46,129 nt of DNA, from IMG/VR virus record IMGVR_UViG_3300036804_000175, positions 1-46,129 of that record; one strand, 5' to 3'. Made by a program: the position numbers and the translations under genes. Below the pieces are notes generated by a model, which ran no database searches, had not been told where the DNA came from, and saw only the letters and a program-made list of their open reading frames with translations. This DNA is from a virus. This document shows positions 1-6,777 of the stretch, one piece after another (within the stretch, counting starts at the first letter, position 1; every line of letters starts with the position of its first letter).

Positions 1-127
1 CGCTCCCTGATTTGCAGAAAATCCACAGGCGTTCCCTCCTTTGCGTGTTAGTACATTGCATTTTCGGTCATCCACTCCCCCATCTGATACCAGAGTTCTA
101 CCTGCCTCTGGTCTTTAGATGGATCTC
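1..127. repeat. Left copy of 127-bp contig-end repeat
   Basis: These 127 bases recur exactly at 46003-46129. A perfect repeat at the two ends of a contig, with one gene (start at 46028, equal to position 26) crossing it, is the mark of a circular assembly. The odd length of 127 fits a common assembly k-mer size, so it is probably not a biological terminal repeat. Confidence 0.9.
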
Positions 128-614
128 TAAGTGGGAACAAGCCACCGGTTCCGTGCGCGGTGTATGCCCGGTCGTTGAACCTGTTAAGAATTTTGATGAC
201 TTTCCCGGAGCGCTTTATATTGAATACACAAGCGCCATCAGTCCAGATGGACAACCTGAGATTTTGCAGGAACAAGCCGAACATCTCTTGCATGGGGCGG
301 TCTATCATGAACCCGCCACGATCAGCAAGTGCTATAAGAACTTCCAGAACACTTATGTCTGGGTACAGCAAAGCTGAGGTTTCCAGTGGTTCCAGGCCGC
401 CGCGGCTTATCTGGAAAGATTTCCGGAGTTCATCTCCATCAGCTATTCGGTTCTCATCATGCGGCACCAGCACTTTGAAAATCAGCTGGTGCATCTTCTC
501 CATCACGTAAGTGTAACTGTCCGGTGAGCCCTTTTGAGCGTTTGGGAATACTTGCGCGTGCAACCACTCAAAATATTCGGTGCCGATTCCTTCCATGTAG
601 GCTGGAGCAGACAT
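48..614 (-). CDS. Conserved phage protein of unknown function (188 aa)
   Basis: No function is known to me. The 188-residue protein is soluble, with no membrane segment or signal. Visible marks are YFEWL (residues 14-18), an acidic PHDENRIADGDELR block (51-64) and a C-terminal WYQM motif. From memory this pattern recurs as a hypothetical protein in siphophages that also carry DUF6353 membrane proteins. The ATG at 614 shares its A with the TAA of the upstream gene (TAATG), so the two are translationally coupled. It is the last gene of the 6.7-0.05 kb block; the polymerase fusion begins 21 bp further on across the circle. A virion or assembly role is possible but not shown. Confidence 0.8.
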   Translation of the reverse strand: MSAPAYMEGIGTEYFEWLHAQVFPNAQKGSPDSYTYVMEKMHQLIFKVLVPHDENRIADGDELRKSFQISRGGLEPLETSALLYPDISVLEVLIALADRGGFMIDRPMQEMFGLFLQNLRLSIWTDGACVFNIKRSGKVIKILNRFNDRAYTAHGTGGLFPLRDPSKDQRQVELWYQMGEWMTENAMY

Positions 615-1327
615 TATGTCTCCAGAGACGGGTCACCGTAGTTGAGAACCGCATCTGCATATGACCGTGCATCCAGAGTTATCTCGAAGTCGACCTCAAG
701 CTCCTCGTTCCGGACGTAGCAAATATGCGGATCTTCTGAGATACCACCAAAACTCAATGGTGTGAGTGCGCCGACGATCCTGGAGACCTCCAGAACAGGC
801 TCATCCTTGTCGTCAACGAGTGTTTTGTCGCCGGCGTAGTAAGTGATGGCAAGCTGCTGTGTGCCGACTGGTGATTCCGAGAAAACGGAACGTGAGATGC
901 GGTAAGGCTTCTTGGGCTTGTGCTGTGCGGCGTTTGCGAAAGCATTCTGCTGAACCAGCTGTTCCTCAACGAGCACAGCAGCAGCTGCGAGCTCCTCCTC
1001 ATCCGGAAAGCCCTCGAGGGGATGCGGTGTGGTTGCGGGTTCTCCAGGCGCGGTGTCTGGCACAGAATCGCCTCCCACGGTGGGTAGTTCTTCGTCTTCG
1101 ATGTGCACACCTGAGTGAGGGCCGATGAAAGGTGATCCAGTTTGAAGGAACGCCTTTGACTTGTCGTTGTAGTGGGATTTGATTCTGGCGACTTCTTCAT
1201 CAAGTCGCCGATCCATAGCGGCCCGAAGATGGTGACGGCAAAGAAGATAGCCAGCAGCACCACCAGCCAGCAGACCGCCGGCAGCACCACATATTGCGGA
1301 TTTTCCATCGAATTTCATTCCTTTCAT
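614..1327 (-). CDS. Membrane-anchored conserved phage protein (237 aa)
   Basis: Unknown function. Residues 12-30 form one glycine/alanine-rich membrane segment (ICGAAGGLLAGGAAGYLL), followed by a basic stretch, a helix containing KSHYNDKSKAF, an acidic proline-rich linker (about 75-125) and a C-terminal region near 135-237. The topology suggests an N-terminal anchor with a long hydrophilic domain. ATG at 1327 is used; a second in-frame ATG lies three codons in, but an AAAGGA would then touch the start. It lies 5 bp after the DUF6353 gene and overlaps the 188-aa gene by one base, so the three are one unit. Confidence 0.8.
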   Translation of the reverse strand: MKGMKFDGKSAICGAAGGLLAGGAAGYLLCRHHLRAAMDRRLDEEVARIKSHYNDKSKAFLQTGSPFIGPHSGVHIEDEELPTVGGDSVPDTAPGEPATTPHPLEGFPDEEELAAAAVLVEEQLVQQNAFANAAQHKPKKPYRISRSVFSESPVGTQQLAITYYAGDKTLVDDKDEPVLEVSRIVGALTPLSFGGISEDPHICYVRNEELEVDFEITLDARSYADAVLNYGDPSLET

Positions 1328-1332
1328 GCCGA

Positions 1333-2196
1333 TCAGATCTTTATCGGACCGTCGACATTGAAATCAAGGAGAACCGTGTGCTCGATCCCGTTTATGAACG
1401 CACGGTTGCACTCATCCCCGATATTGTACAGGCCAAAATCCACATGGCCATCACCGTTGCCGTTGAGCCGCCAGCCAACGATCTGGCCGGCTTGGCTTCG
1501 CTCGAGACCCAACGCCTCATACACCTCATTCAGGAATATGAAGCCGTGCGCCTGGAGCCGGTCGTTTGCCCAGTTCTGCTGAGATCTGAGAAACAGCAGG
1601 TTGTACTCTGGCGTTCTGGTCCAGTTGACGCTGGCCTCGTCGAAGAACCTTGCGTAAGGCGATGGCATCACATCGTCGTAGTCGATGACTTCGCCTTCTG
1701 TCCCGTCGTCCGTGACGCCTTTGACGGTACGGGCTCCGCGGTACAGGATTTCTTCCTTCTCGTCACCCAGAACTTCGGCAACACGACGGCGGTATGCCTT
1801 GTAGCCAGCGTCGAGAGCCGTATAGGCCGCGACGAGACTTGTCTGGCGCTGCAGCATCAGACCGTGCGCAGAGATCACGCAGACGACAGAAGCTGAGCCT
1901 GTGACCAGGACCGGCCAGTAGAGTTCTGCCAGCTTGACACTGCTCTTCAGGTAGACCTTGGTAAGTGCCTTCTGCTTCTCCACCCTTGGGGCATCCTGAG
2001 TGGCGTTCTTGACTTCGACGACATCCTTGGAGATCTCGGGGAAGACATCAGCAGCCTTTGCTGTGGCTCTGATGGTGAGTGCAGTGGTAATCGCGAAGCC
2101 GGCTATCCCGGCGCCGGTCAGGATTGTTGGGGCGTTCCGCTGCAGGAAGAACTTGGATGACCCAAGGATCCGGCTTGAGAGCAGTGACGAATTCAT
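1333..2196 (-). CDS. DUF6353-like membrane protein, copy A (287 aa)
   Basis: Member of the phage DUF6353-type family, recognised by the N-terminal pattern NAPTILTGAGIAGFAITTAL followed by a conserved second hydrophobic segment (PVLVTGSASVVCVISAHGL). It has two predicted membrane helices and a C-terminal soluble domain with FIFLNEVYEALGL and GWRLNG. The frame is open 35 codons further upstream, but the ATG at 2196 is preceded by AAGGGA at good spacing and starts the family-like sequence. Its function is not known. A paralog lies at 4965-5750, so the genome carries two copies of this rare family. Confidence 0.85.
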   Translation of the reverse strand: MNSSLLSSRILGSSKFFLQRNAPTILTGAGIAGFAITTALTIRATAKAADVFPEISKDVVEVKNATQDAPRVEKQKALTKVYLKSSVKLAELYWPVLVTGSASVVCVISAHGLMLQRQTSLVAAYTALDAGYKAYRRRVAEVLGDEKEEILYRGARTVKGVTDDGTEGEVIDYDDVMPSPYARFFDEASVNWTRTPEYNLLFLRSQQNWANDRLQAHGFIFLNEVYEALGLERSQAGQIVGWRLNGNGDGHVDFGLYNIGDECNRAFINGIEHTVLLDFNVDGPIKI

Positions 2197-2222
2197 CAGT
2201 GTCCCTTGGTTGTGAGACTGGG

Positions 2223-2411
2223 TTACCAGATCTCTTCGACTTTCATAACTGTGTATTTCAGGTAAATATTCCGTGGTACGCCGCTTCCAGGCACACCACA
2301 CTCGCCCTCTATGTGGTCGACCAGAGTATCCTCTATTACTGAAACCGGTACTGGCTGAAGTCCCCCGTTGTACGAAACCTCAGCCTGCACGCGGATAAGA
2401 TACTCTTTCAT
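2223..2411 (-). CDS. Small hypothetical protein (62 aa)
   Basis: A 62-residue protein of unknown function, with no membrane segment. It has a slightly acidic middle with EDTLVDHIEGECG and a C-terminal KVEEIW. It sits between the lipoprotein gene (4 bp away) and DUF6353 copy A, in the same direction, which supports it being a real gene of the operon. I recognise no motif. Confidence 0.6.
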   Translation of the reverse strand: MKEYLIRVQAEVSYNGGLQPVPVSVIEDTLVDHIEGECGVPGSGVPRNIYLKYTVMKVEEIW

Positions 2412-2415
2412 CTGC

Positions 2416-2847
2416 CTAAGAAGTTACCGATGGATAGATGACCGACGTCTCGGTTTCCCACTTGGGAATAACGGGCACGCCAGCGTTATGCGCCATCTGC
2501 AGCCATGCGTCCCGGCCGTTCTTGGTGATGAAGGTGTTGATGCCGTACTTCTTGCCGTTTTTCCAGCAGTGGCCGCCGTCGATGGTGTACGGTGTAGTTG
2601 CCGAGTTCACGGGCCAGTCGCGGAACCGGTTGCATCCTGCGGCCTTTGCGGCTTCGGCCGCGGTCATTGGCGGCTTCGGAACCGACACGACAGGAGCGCT
2701 CACTGCATGAGACAGTGCTGTGACCGGCTTCACCGTTGGCGTGCTGTCTGAGTGTCCGCCGCAACCTGCGACGAATATGATCAAAACGGCGAAGATGCAA
2801 GCCGAGATGATGAGTTTGAGGACTCCGTGATATCTGCTGTCGGACAT
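2416..2847 (-). CDS. Small secreted lipoprotein (143 aa)
   Basis: Residues 8-29 form a classical lipoprotein signal: basic start, hydrophobic core (LIISACIFAVLIIF) and lipobox VAGC with the modified cysteine at 29. A low-complexity Ser/Thr/Pro/Val linker follows, then a small domain with two cysteines (AAGC at about 71 and GGHC) and the pattern ITKNGRDAWLQMAHNAGVP. It should be anchored on the outer face of the host membrane. ATG at 2847 has GGAG about 9 bases upstream; the longer open frame lacks such a site. Phage lipoproteins of this size are often superinfection-exclusion factors; that role is inference only. Confidence 0.75.
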   Translation of the reverse strand: MSDSRYHGVLKLIISACIFAVLIIFVAGCGGHSDSTPTVKPVTALSHAVSAPVVSVPKPPMTAAEAAKAAGCNRFRDWPVNSATTPYTIDGGHCWKNGKKYGINTFITKNGRDAWLQMAHNAGVPVIPKWETETSVIYPSVTS

Positions 2848-2872
2848 TGAAATGCTCCATTTCTTGATGTAG

Positions 2873-3541
2873 CTAGGTGATTGGGTGGGTTCTCGGCAGA
2901 TTGAGAAGGTAACCTCCACGAATAGCCCTGATGCTGGCACTTCTGAGATCATCCCATCCCCATTTGTCATCTGTGAATTCGCCGGTCAGGCCGACCAGAT
3001 CATACAAATCGGAGACCGTCGCGACCTCGTACTGATTGATCAGATCTCTGAGCCGGTCGAGAACTTCTTCTGCTTCGGCTCTGCTCGCGATGATGATGTC
3101 ATCGAAATCGTGTGATGCTCTTGCTTGTCTGGAGAGTGGAGGACGCGGATCGCTCATGGGACTACCTGGAATATAGCGCTGCCCAGTGGCGTTCCTGCTG
3201 TAGTTCGTGTATGCACGATGGCCAGACCGGCTTGGTTTTGCGTCTCCAAAAAGAAGACGTTCTATTCCCTGGCTGACTGCATCGGAAACCATGTTTTTTG
3301 CTGCAGGAAGCAAAACCTCCATGATAACATATTCGCCGACACCTTGTGAATCATCGCTTATGAATTTGCTCAGAAAACGCCCAGCAGTGCTCTTCTTCCG
3401 CTGGACTACTTCTCCTTCGACAACTTTTTCTGGCTTGGCTCGCTCTGATTCCCTTTTTTGACCTTGCTTTGAGTTTGAAGGATAGTTTACGCGAGCTGTT
3501 GATTCGCGGCCACCTCCTTGGTCGACTTTCATTTCACTCAT
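2873..3541 (-). CDS. Conserved phage protein of unknown function (222 aa)
   Basis: The N-terminal third is low-complexity and basic. A helical region follows (GVGEYVIMEVLLPAAKNMV, about 77-95), then a C-terminal domain with FDDIIIASRAEAEEVLDRL and DDKWGWDDLRSASIR. From memory this combination is typical of a widespread phage family that travels with DUF6353 genes; its biochemical role is unknown. The amphipathic middle helix could associate with membrane. It is followed after 25 bp by the lipoprotein gene and preceded by about 100 bp of non-coding DNA. Confidence 0.8.
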   Translation of the reverse strand: MSEMKVDQGGGRESTARVNYPSNSKQGQKRESERAKPEKVVEGEVVQRKKSTAGRFLSKFISDDSQGVGEYVIMEVLLPAAKNMVSDAVSQGIERLLFGDAKPSRSGHRAYTNYSRNATGQRYIPGSPMSDPRPPLSRQARASHDFDDIIIASRAEAEEVLDRLRDLINQYEVATVSDLYDLVGLTGEFTDDKWGWDDLRSASIRAIRGGYLLNLPRTHPIT

Positions 3542-3643
3542 TGTGCTCCTTGCCAGAAAAGAGAGGGCACATAACCTCGCAGGAAGATTGCTGTCGTTTA
3601 AGCCTTAGCGACGGTGAATCACGCTAGGCCCCTCCGAAAATGA
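3542..3643. other. Short intergenic region with weak hairpin
   Basis: This 102-bp gap holds an imperfect hairpin (about 3596-3633, arms related to CCTTAGCG and CGCTAGG) placed just downstream of the 208-aa gene on the minus strand, possibly a weak terminator. I see no copy of the phage promoter motif and no open frame with a ribosome site. Confidence 0.3.
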
Positions 3644-4270
3644 CTAGCTACGGCCGACCGGTGCTTCCCAGCCAGTTGAGCGGCGCTTGAACACGTCCTG
3701 GAGCTGAGGATGGCTCATCTTCGTGAGCTCTGTATCCGTCGGGTCACGGAATGCCCAGGGCAGAAGTTTGTCATCTTCATCTCGCGGTGACTTCAGGCCG
3801 CTGAGCTCGTTCTCCTCGTGATACGTAGCCCCCGTCGATGCTCCGGGTACCGGCTTGGAAGTACCGGCTGTTGCTGAGCTGTTCTGCTCTTTCGCAACGG
3901 TTTTCACGAGATCCTTCGGCAGCAGACCGTTCACGAATTCCGAAGCGGTCTCCTCCGAAGTAAGGAGCTCGTCAAAGAACGCGTCGAAAGCCGGCGATGC
4001 CATAAAGGCTTCGGAGATTTTCGGCGACTTACGGAAAACAGTTCCGCTGCCCTCTTCGCGCTGGCCGTAGGACGCCATGATGATGTCTTTGAAGGCCCGG
4101 ATGATCTCGTTCGGCTGATTGGAGCTGAGGATCGTCTGGTACTTGGCCGCCATTCCGCCAGCAGTGCTGAGCTCCAGGTCGATCAGCTCAGCCTTCGACA
4201 GGTGGAAGTAATGCGTCTCCACCACCATGTGGCCGTCGAAGTCCTCGAAGCGGATCTCCTTCTTGATCAT
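3644..4270 (-). CDS. Conserved phage protein, tail-chaperone-like pattern (208 aa)
   Basis: The protein begins MIKKEIRFEDFDG and contains FHLSKAELIDLELST (about 21-35), an FKDIIMASYGQREEG segment and an AFFDELLTSEETA segment, a pattern I recall from a common hypothetical phage family in Gram-positive siphophages that resembles some tail assembly chaperones. The C-terminal half is low-complexity and acidic. ATG at 4270 overlaps the TGA of the upstream gene (ATGA), which fixes the start. It lies far from the tape-measure gene, where a true tail chaperone would be expected, so its role stays open. Confidence 0.75.
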   Translation of the reverse strand: MIKKEIRFEDFDGHMVVETHYFHLSKAELIDLELSTAGGMAAKYQTILSSNQPNEIIRAFKDIIMASYGQREEGSGTVFRKSPKISEAFMASPAFDAFFDELLTSEETASEFVNGLLPKDLVKTVAKEQNSSATAGTSKPVPGASTGATYHEENELSGLKSPRDEDDKLLPWAFRDPTDTELTKMSHPQLQDVFKRRSTGWEAPVGRS

Positions 4271-4704
4271 TCGGCGTCTCCCGCCAGCAGTGACACCTTG
4301 GTGTTGTTGACCTTCTTGTAGACCTCGATGTAGGCCTCCTGCTTGTAGGTGTTGCAGACGACGCTCCACATCAGACCGCGGGCGACTGGCGAGGTCAGAG
4401 TCGCCTGCCAGTTGTTCATGGTCTTCGCGAACTGCGTGATGTAAACGCCGTCCAGCGTCAGCGCGGGGGATCGCGTCTCGTCCCGGTGAAAGTTGTAGTT
4501 GTCGATGACGATCTGCTTGGCCTGGGTGAAGACGCGGTCAGAATTCGCGCCGTTGCTGGCCGGTGCCGAAGTGGGAACGGTCACGGGCTCCACCCGCATC
4601 TTCGGAGGACTTGGGACAGGCACGCTCGAGGCAGACGGACTTGCCTCTTCCGGCGAAGAGAACACTGGAAGTTCCGGGACATCGACCGTAACGTTGTCTG
4701 ACAT
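4267..4704 (-). CDS. Conserved phage protein with Pro/Ser-rich N-terminus (145 aa)
   Basis: Residues 1-55 are low-complexity (Pro, Ser, Val). The conserved part is 56-145 with VFTQAKQIVIDNYNFH, FAKTMNNWQATL and AYIEVYKKVNN. The last stretch resembles the 59-aa protein at 41423-41602 (both end in a Tyr-x-(D/E)-x-Tyr-Lys-Lys motif after a TLSDGMYYEV-like segment), so the two are probably distant paralogs. It is the first gene after promoter-like motif 4791-4816 and hairpin 4731-4761. ATGA overlap with the next gene. Function unknown. Confidence 0.75.
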   Translation of the reverse strand: MSDNVTVDVPELPVFSSPEEASPSASSVPVPSPPKMRVEPVTVPTSAPASNGANSDRVFTQAKQIVIDNYNFHRDETRSPALTLDGVYITQFAKTMNNWQATLTSPVARGLMWSVVCNTYKQEAYIEVYKKVNNTKVSLLAGDAE

Positions 4705-4730
4705 GTACTGCTCCTGATCTGTGTGAAGAG

Positions 4731-4761
4731 AAAATCAGGCCACTTGTATTAGTGGCCTGAT
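4731..4761 (-). terminator. Hairpin with T-run between promoter and gene
   Basis: The arms ATCAGGCCACT (4734-4744) and AGTGGCCTGAT (4751-4761) are perfectly complementary over 11 bp with a 6-base loop. On the minus strand the hairpin is followed by TTTTCTC, so it reads as a terminator or attenuator. It lies about 20-50 nt after the start expected from promoter 4791-4816 and before the 145-aa gene. Confidence 0.65.
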
Positions 4762-4790
4762 ATGGTGATGCTTGAAGCGCATCGGGCTTC

Positions 4791-4816
4791 ATTATAGGCC
4801 CTGTAATTCTCGCGAG
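4791..4816 (-). promoter_or_regulatory. Phage promoter-like motif, copy a
   Basis: Minus strand: CTCGCGA, 13-bp gap, TATAAT, then GAA. It lies between DUF6353 copy B and the 145-aa gene and is followed at once by hairpin 4731-4761. It shares both boxes and the exact gap with six other sites in the genome. An open frame without a clear start also covers this stretch (4705-4964), so part of it could be translated, but no usable start codon with a ribosome site is visible. Confidence 0.7.
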
Positions 4817-4964
4817 ATCTTTGCGAAGTTTGCCTATTTCCTCCTTCGTCATGACGCGGCCCGTGTACTTAAAGCAGTATTGCTTTGTCTGACGAGCTAC
4901 TATATACGGCCAGAGAATCCAGAACAGAAAACCGCCCAGTTTAGGGAACAGTCTCCTGATCCAG

Positions 4965-5750
4965 TTACATCTTCCCGTAATCGGCTCTTGGAAGATTTTT
5001 GTAGCTGATGGCGAGACAGGGCCGCCCGTCATCGGAAAGATGGGATGAGAAGACAAGATTGACGAGGTTGTCAACATTCCATCCCAGCTCATCGCCGATA
5101 GATACTGGACCCAAGTCCAGAATTTCATAGAAATCATTCTGGCTGGCATACATATCGCCGCCGATGATTCTCTGATTGAGCTCATTCTGGGCTTGTCTGA
5201 GCAGCTCGATGTCACTTTTGAAATACCGACCGGTCAGCGAGTCGTAGCACAGTTGATCACCCCCAGCGGTGACAATAACCGTCTGAGCCGAAACGGGGCG
5301 TTCTTCCATCTGCTTCTTGGTGATCTCGTCCCTGATCTTCTGCTCTTTGTTGTCACCCAGCTGCTTGACAACCTCGTCCTTGTACTCTCTGAAGGCTGTA
5401 TCGGCCAAGGTATACACGCCTAGCAGCGCAGCATTGCGCTTGAGACCCACCTGGTTTGCGCCGATGATGCACGCGATTGTGGCAGTGCCGGAGACGGCAG
5501 CAGGCAAATATGAACGCCATGCAACTTTGATTTCTTCGGCGATTGTCAGATCGTCCAGTTCCTGTTGCGGATCTGACATGTCGGTTTTCCCGACCTTGGT
5601 TATTGTCCTTGCCCGCATGACCTCTGGTGTTGCCCTGACAGCCAGGACCACGGTGGTGATTACACCGGCAACAGCGACACCCGACAGAATTGTTGGCGAG
5701 TTGTTTTTGAGCATGCGGCCGACCGCGTCTAGCCTTCTTGATGTATTCAT
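4965..5750 (-). CDS. DUF6353-like membrane protein, copy B (261 aa)
   Basis: Second member of the DUF6353-type family in this genome. Residues 18-38 give the family pattern (NNSPTILSGVAVAGVITTVV), and a second hydrophobic stretch (PAAVSGTATIACIIGANQV) follows at about 81-99, then GVYTLADTAFREYKDEV and a soluble C-terminus with NDFYEILDLGPVSIGDELGWN. It aligns in order with copy A at 1333-2196. ATG at 5750 has CAGGAGAGG just upstream. Terminator 5786-5805 precedes it, so expression needs read-through or another promoter. Role unknown. Confidence 0.85.
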   Translation of the reverse strand: MNTSRRLDAVGRMLKNNSPTILSGVAVAGVITTVVLAVRATPEVMRARTITKVGKTDMSDPQQELDDLTIAEEIKVAWRSYLPAAVSGTATIACIIGANQVGLKRNAALLGVYTLADTAFREYKDEVVKQLGDNKEQKIRDEITKKQMEERPVSAQTVIVTAGGDQLCYDSLTGRYFKSDIELLRQAQNELNQRIIGGDMYASQNDFYEILDLGPVSIGDELGWNVDNLVNLVFSSHLSDDGRPCLAISYKNLPRADYGKM

Positions 5751-5785
5751 GCTGCCTCTCCTGAAATATGGCCGGAGAAAAGCGT

Positions 5786-5805
5786 GAGCCCTTGTTACGG
5801 GGCTC
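5786..5805 (-). terminator. Terminator after the 65-aa membrane-protein gene
   Basis: GAGCCC (5786-5791) and GGGCTC (5800-5805) form a 6-bp stem with an 8-base loop; on the minus strand CGCTTTTCT follows. It lies just after the stop of the 65-aa gene and before DUF6353 copy B. Confidence 0.6.
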
Positions 5806-5811
5806 GGTGCT

Positions 5812-6009
5812 TTACTCCTCTGAATCGTTCTTGTCTTCGGGGATGATGGCGTCGTGGACACGGCCAGCGATCTTGCTGATGAGGACGTTCGCGGCAAGAC
5901 CAAGCGCGACAGTCACGGCAGTAGTGGCAACTACGGCGGTAACCTGGCGCTTGGTGCTAACAGCGGCGGTTTCATCCTGCTCGGTCTGCTGGGGGGCGGT
6001 CTGCTTCAT
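5812..6009 (-). CDS. Small single-pass membrane protein (65 aa)
   Basis: The hydrophilic N-terminus is rich in Gln, Glu and Thr. One membrane helix follows at about 24-45 (VTAVVATTAVTVALGLAANV), then a short charged tail ending DKNDSEE. ATG at 6009 has AGGAGAGG at good spacing; the longer frame upstream would start inside the promoter motif. The gene is a self-contained cassette: promoter copy b (6040-6065), gene, terminator 5786-5805. Function unknown; it could be a holin-like or envelope-modifying peptide. Confidence 0.7.
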   Translation of the reverse strand: MKQTAPQQTEQDETAAVSTKRQVTAVVATTAVTVALGLAANVLISKIAGRVHDAIIPEDKNDSEE

Positions 6010-6039
6010 TGCCTCTCCTAAAACACGATGTGGGGTTTC

Positions 6040-6065
6040 ACTATACCCCTTGTTTTTCTCGCGAG
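6040..6065 (-). promoter_or_regulatory. Phage promoter-like motif, copy b
   Basis: Minus strand: CTCGCGA, 13-bp gap, TATAGT, GAA. It directly precedes the 65-aa gene (start 6009) and comes straight after the terminator of the preceding cassette. Confidence 0.75.
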
Positions 6066-6074
6066 GCAAAACCT

Positions 6075-6093
6075 AGACCCCTTGTGGGGGCCT
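6075..6093 (-). terminator. Terminator after the 61-aa membrane-protein gene
   Basis: AGACCCC (6075-6081) pairs with GGGGCCT (6087-6093) with one mismatch; on the minus strand the stem is followed by AGGTTTTG. It separates the 61-aa gene from promoter copy b. Confidence 0.5.
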
Positions 6094-6098
6094 TTGGT

Positions 6099-6284
6099 TT
6101 ACTCTTCATCGAGGGCGTAGAATTCGTCGAGCAGGTTCTTCTCCTTGAGGAACTCGTTGTGCTGACGCAAGCCAGCCTGCTGGGCAACGGCAACTGTCGC
6201 GGTGACGGCAAGTGCGGTGGCCAGGATGGCGGTCTTGTGACTTTCAAAATGAGTCTTCACGGATACAAGCTTCTGCTTTAGCAT
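6099..6284 (-). CDS. Small single-pass membrane protein (61 aa)
   Basis: A 61-residue protein with a basic N-terminus, one membrane helix at about 17-35 (TAILATALAVTATVAVAQ) and an acidic C-terminal helix with FLKEKNLLDEFYALDEE. ATG at 6284 has AAAGGA upstream. An in-frame ATG at 6311 lies inside the TATAAT box of promoter copy c and cannot be the start if that promoter is used. Cassette: promoter 6310-6335, gene, terminator 6075-6093. No function recognised. Confidence 0.7.
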   Translation of the reverse strand: MLKQKLVSVKTHFESHKTAILATALAVTATVAVAQQAGLRQHNEFLKEKNLLDEFYALDEE

Positions 6285-6309
6285 TACTTTTCCTTTCAGT
6301 TTGAGGTTC

Positions 6310-6335
6310 ATTATATGGCTTGTTTTTTTCGCGAG
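6310..6335 (-). promoter_or_regulatory. Phage promoter-like motif, copy c
   Basis: Minus strand: CTCGCGA, 13-bp gap (A-rich), TATAAT, GAA. It sits directly upstream of the 61-aa gene and directly downstream of terminator 6366-6393. Confidence 0.8.
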
Positions 6336-6365
6336 GAAAAGTTTACAGGCCAGGTAAAACAGAAA

Positions 6366-6393
6366 CCCCCTGCAGTTTTTACACTGCAGGAGG
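6366..6393 (-). terminator. Strong hairpin terminator after the 100-aa gene
   Basis: On the minus strand CCTCCTGCAGT pairs with ACTGCAGGGGG around a 6-base loop (one G-T pair), followed by TTTCTG. It lies between the end of the 100-aa gene (6426) and promoter copy c (6335). Confidence 0.7.
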
Positions 6394-6425
6394 CTCTGCT
6401 CCGAGGTTCTCTTTTGGTCTGGTGT

Positions 6426-6728
6426 TTAGACGGTGATCTTGGGAACGAACGCGAGTGACTTGGTTGTCAGCACGTTTGCTTTCTCGAAACCGAGGATCAG
6501 TGCGATTCCCAGAAGACTACCTGCGATACTGGCGATCGCGTCATAGCTCATGGTATCAGGTTTCGCGAACTCCCTGTCGGAGTTGCGAGCATCCATGAGC
6601 ACTTTCAGCGATGTGGCAGCAGCGGTGTAATCTTCGGAACCGGCATCTAGTCCGGCGATTTCCGAAATAAGATTCGTGATGCTATCATCAAGTTCGTGCG
6701 GTTCGGCAGTCTTAATTCGACTGAACAC
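6426..6728 (-). CDS. Small conserved phage membrane protein (100 aa)
   Basis: The N-terminal half is a soluble helical part (SITNLISEIAGLDAGSEDY). A single membrane helix follows at about 66-83 (ASIAGSLLGIALILGFEK), then a short tail with VLTTKSLAFVPKI. I recall a related hypothetical family in siphophages with the same order (acidic helices, one membrane helix, a TSKALGFV-like tail). The start is GTG at 6728 with AAAGGA upstream. Cassette: promoter copy d, gene, terminator 6366-6393. Function unknown. Confidence 0.75.
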   Translation of the reverse strand: MFSRIKTAEPHELDDSITNLISEIAGLDAGSEDYTAAATSLKVLMDARNSDREFAKPDTMSYDAIASIAGSLLGIALILGFEKANVLTTKSLAFVPKITV

Positions 6729-6751
6729 GGCATTCCTTTCGGTAGACTCTC

Positions 6752-6777
6752 ATTAGAGCCCATGTTTTTACCGCGAA
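6752..6777 (-). promoter_or_regulatory. Phage promoter-like motif, copy d
   Basis: Minus strand: TTCGCGG, 13-bp gap, TCTAAT, GAG. This is the most divergent copy, but gap and position are kept. It begins one base after the stop of the 89-aa gene and precedes the 100-aa gene. Confidence 0.65.

Noticed and set aside
1-127. Biological direct terminal repeat
   Set aside because: The length equals a common assembler k-mer and cuts through a gene start; an assembly overlap explains it better.
1294-1896. 200-codon plus-strand frame
   Set aside because: Antisense to DUF6353 copy A, which has a recognisable family pattern and start.
4538-4951. Open frame between DUF6353 copy B and the 145-aa gene, with a hydrophobic segment and MTKEEIGKLRKDL
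   Set aside because: No ATG/GTG/TTG start with a ribosome site; it contains a promoter motif and terminator hairpin and runs 167 bp into the next gene. Kept only as a remark.
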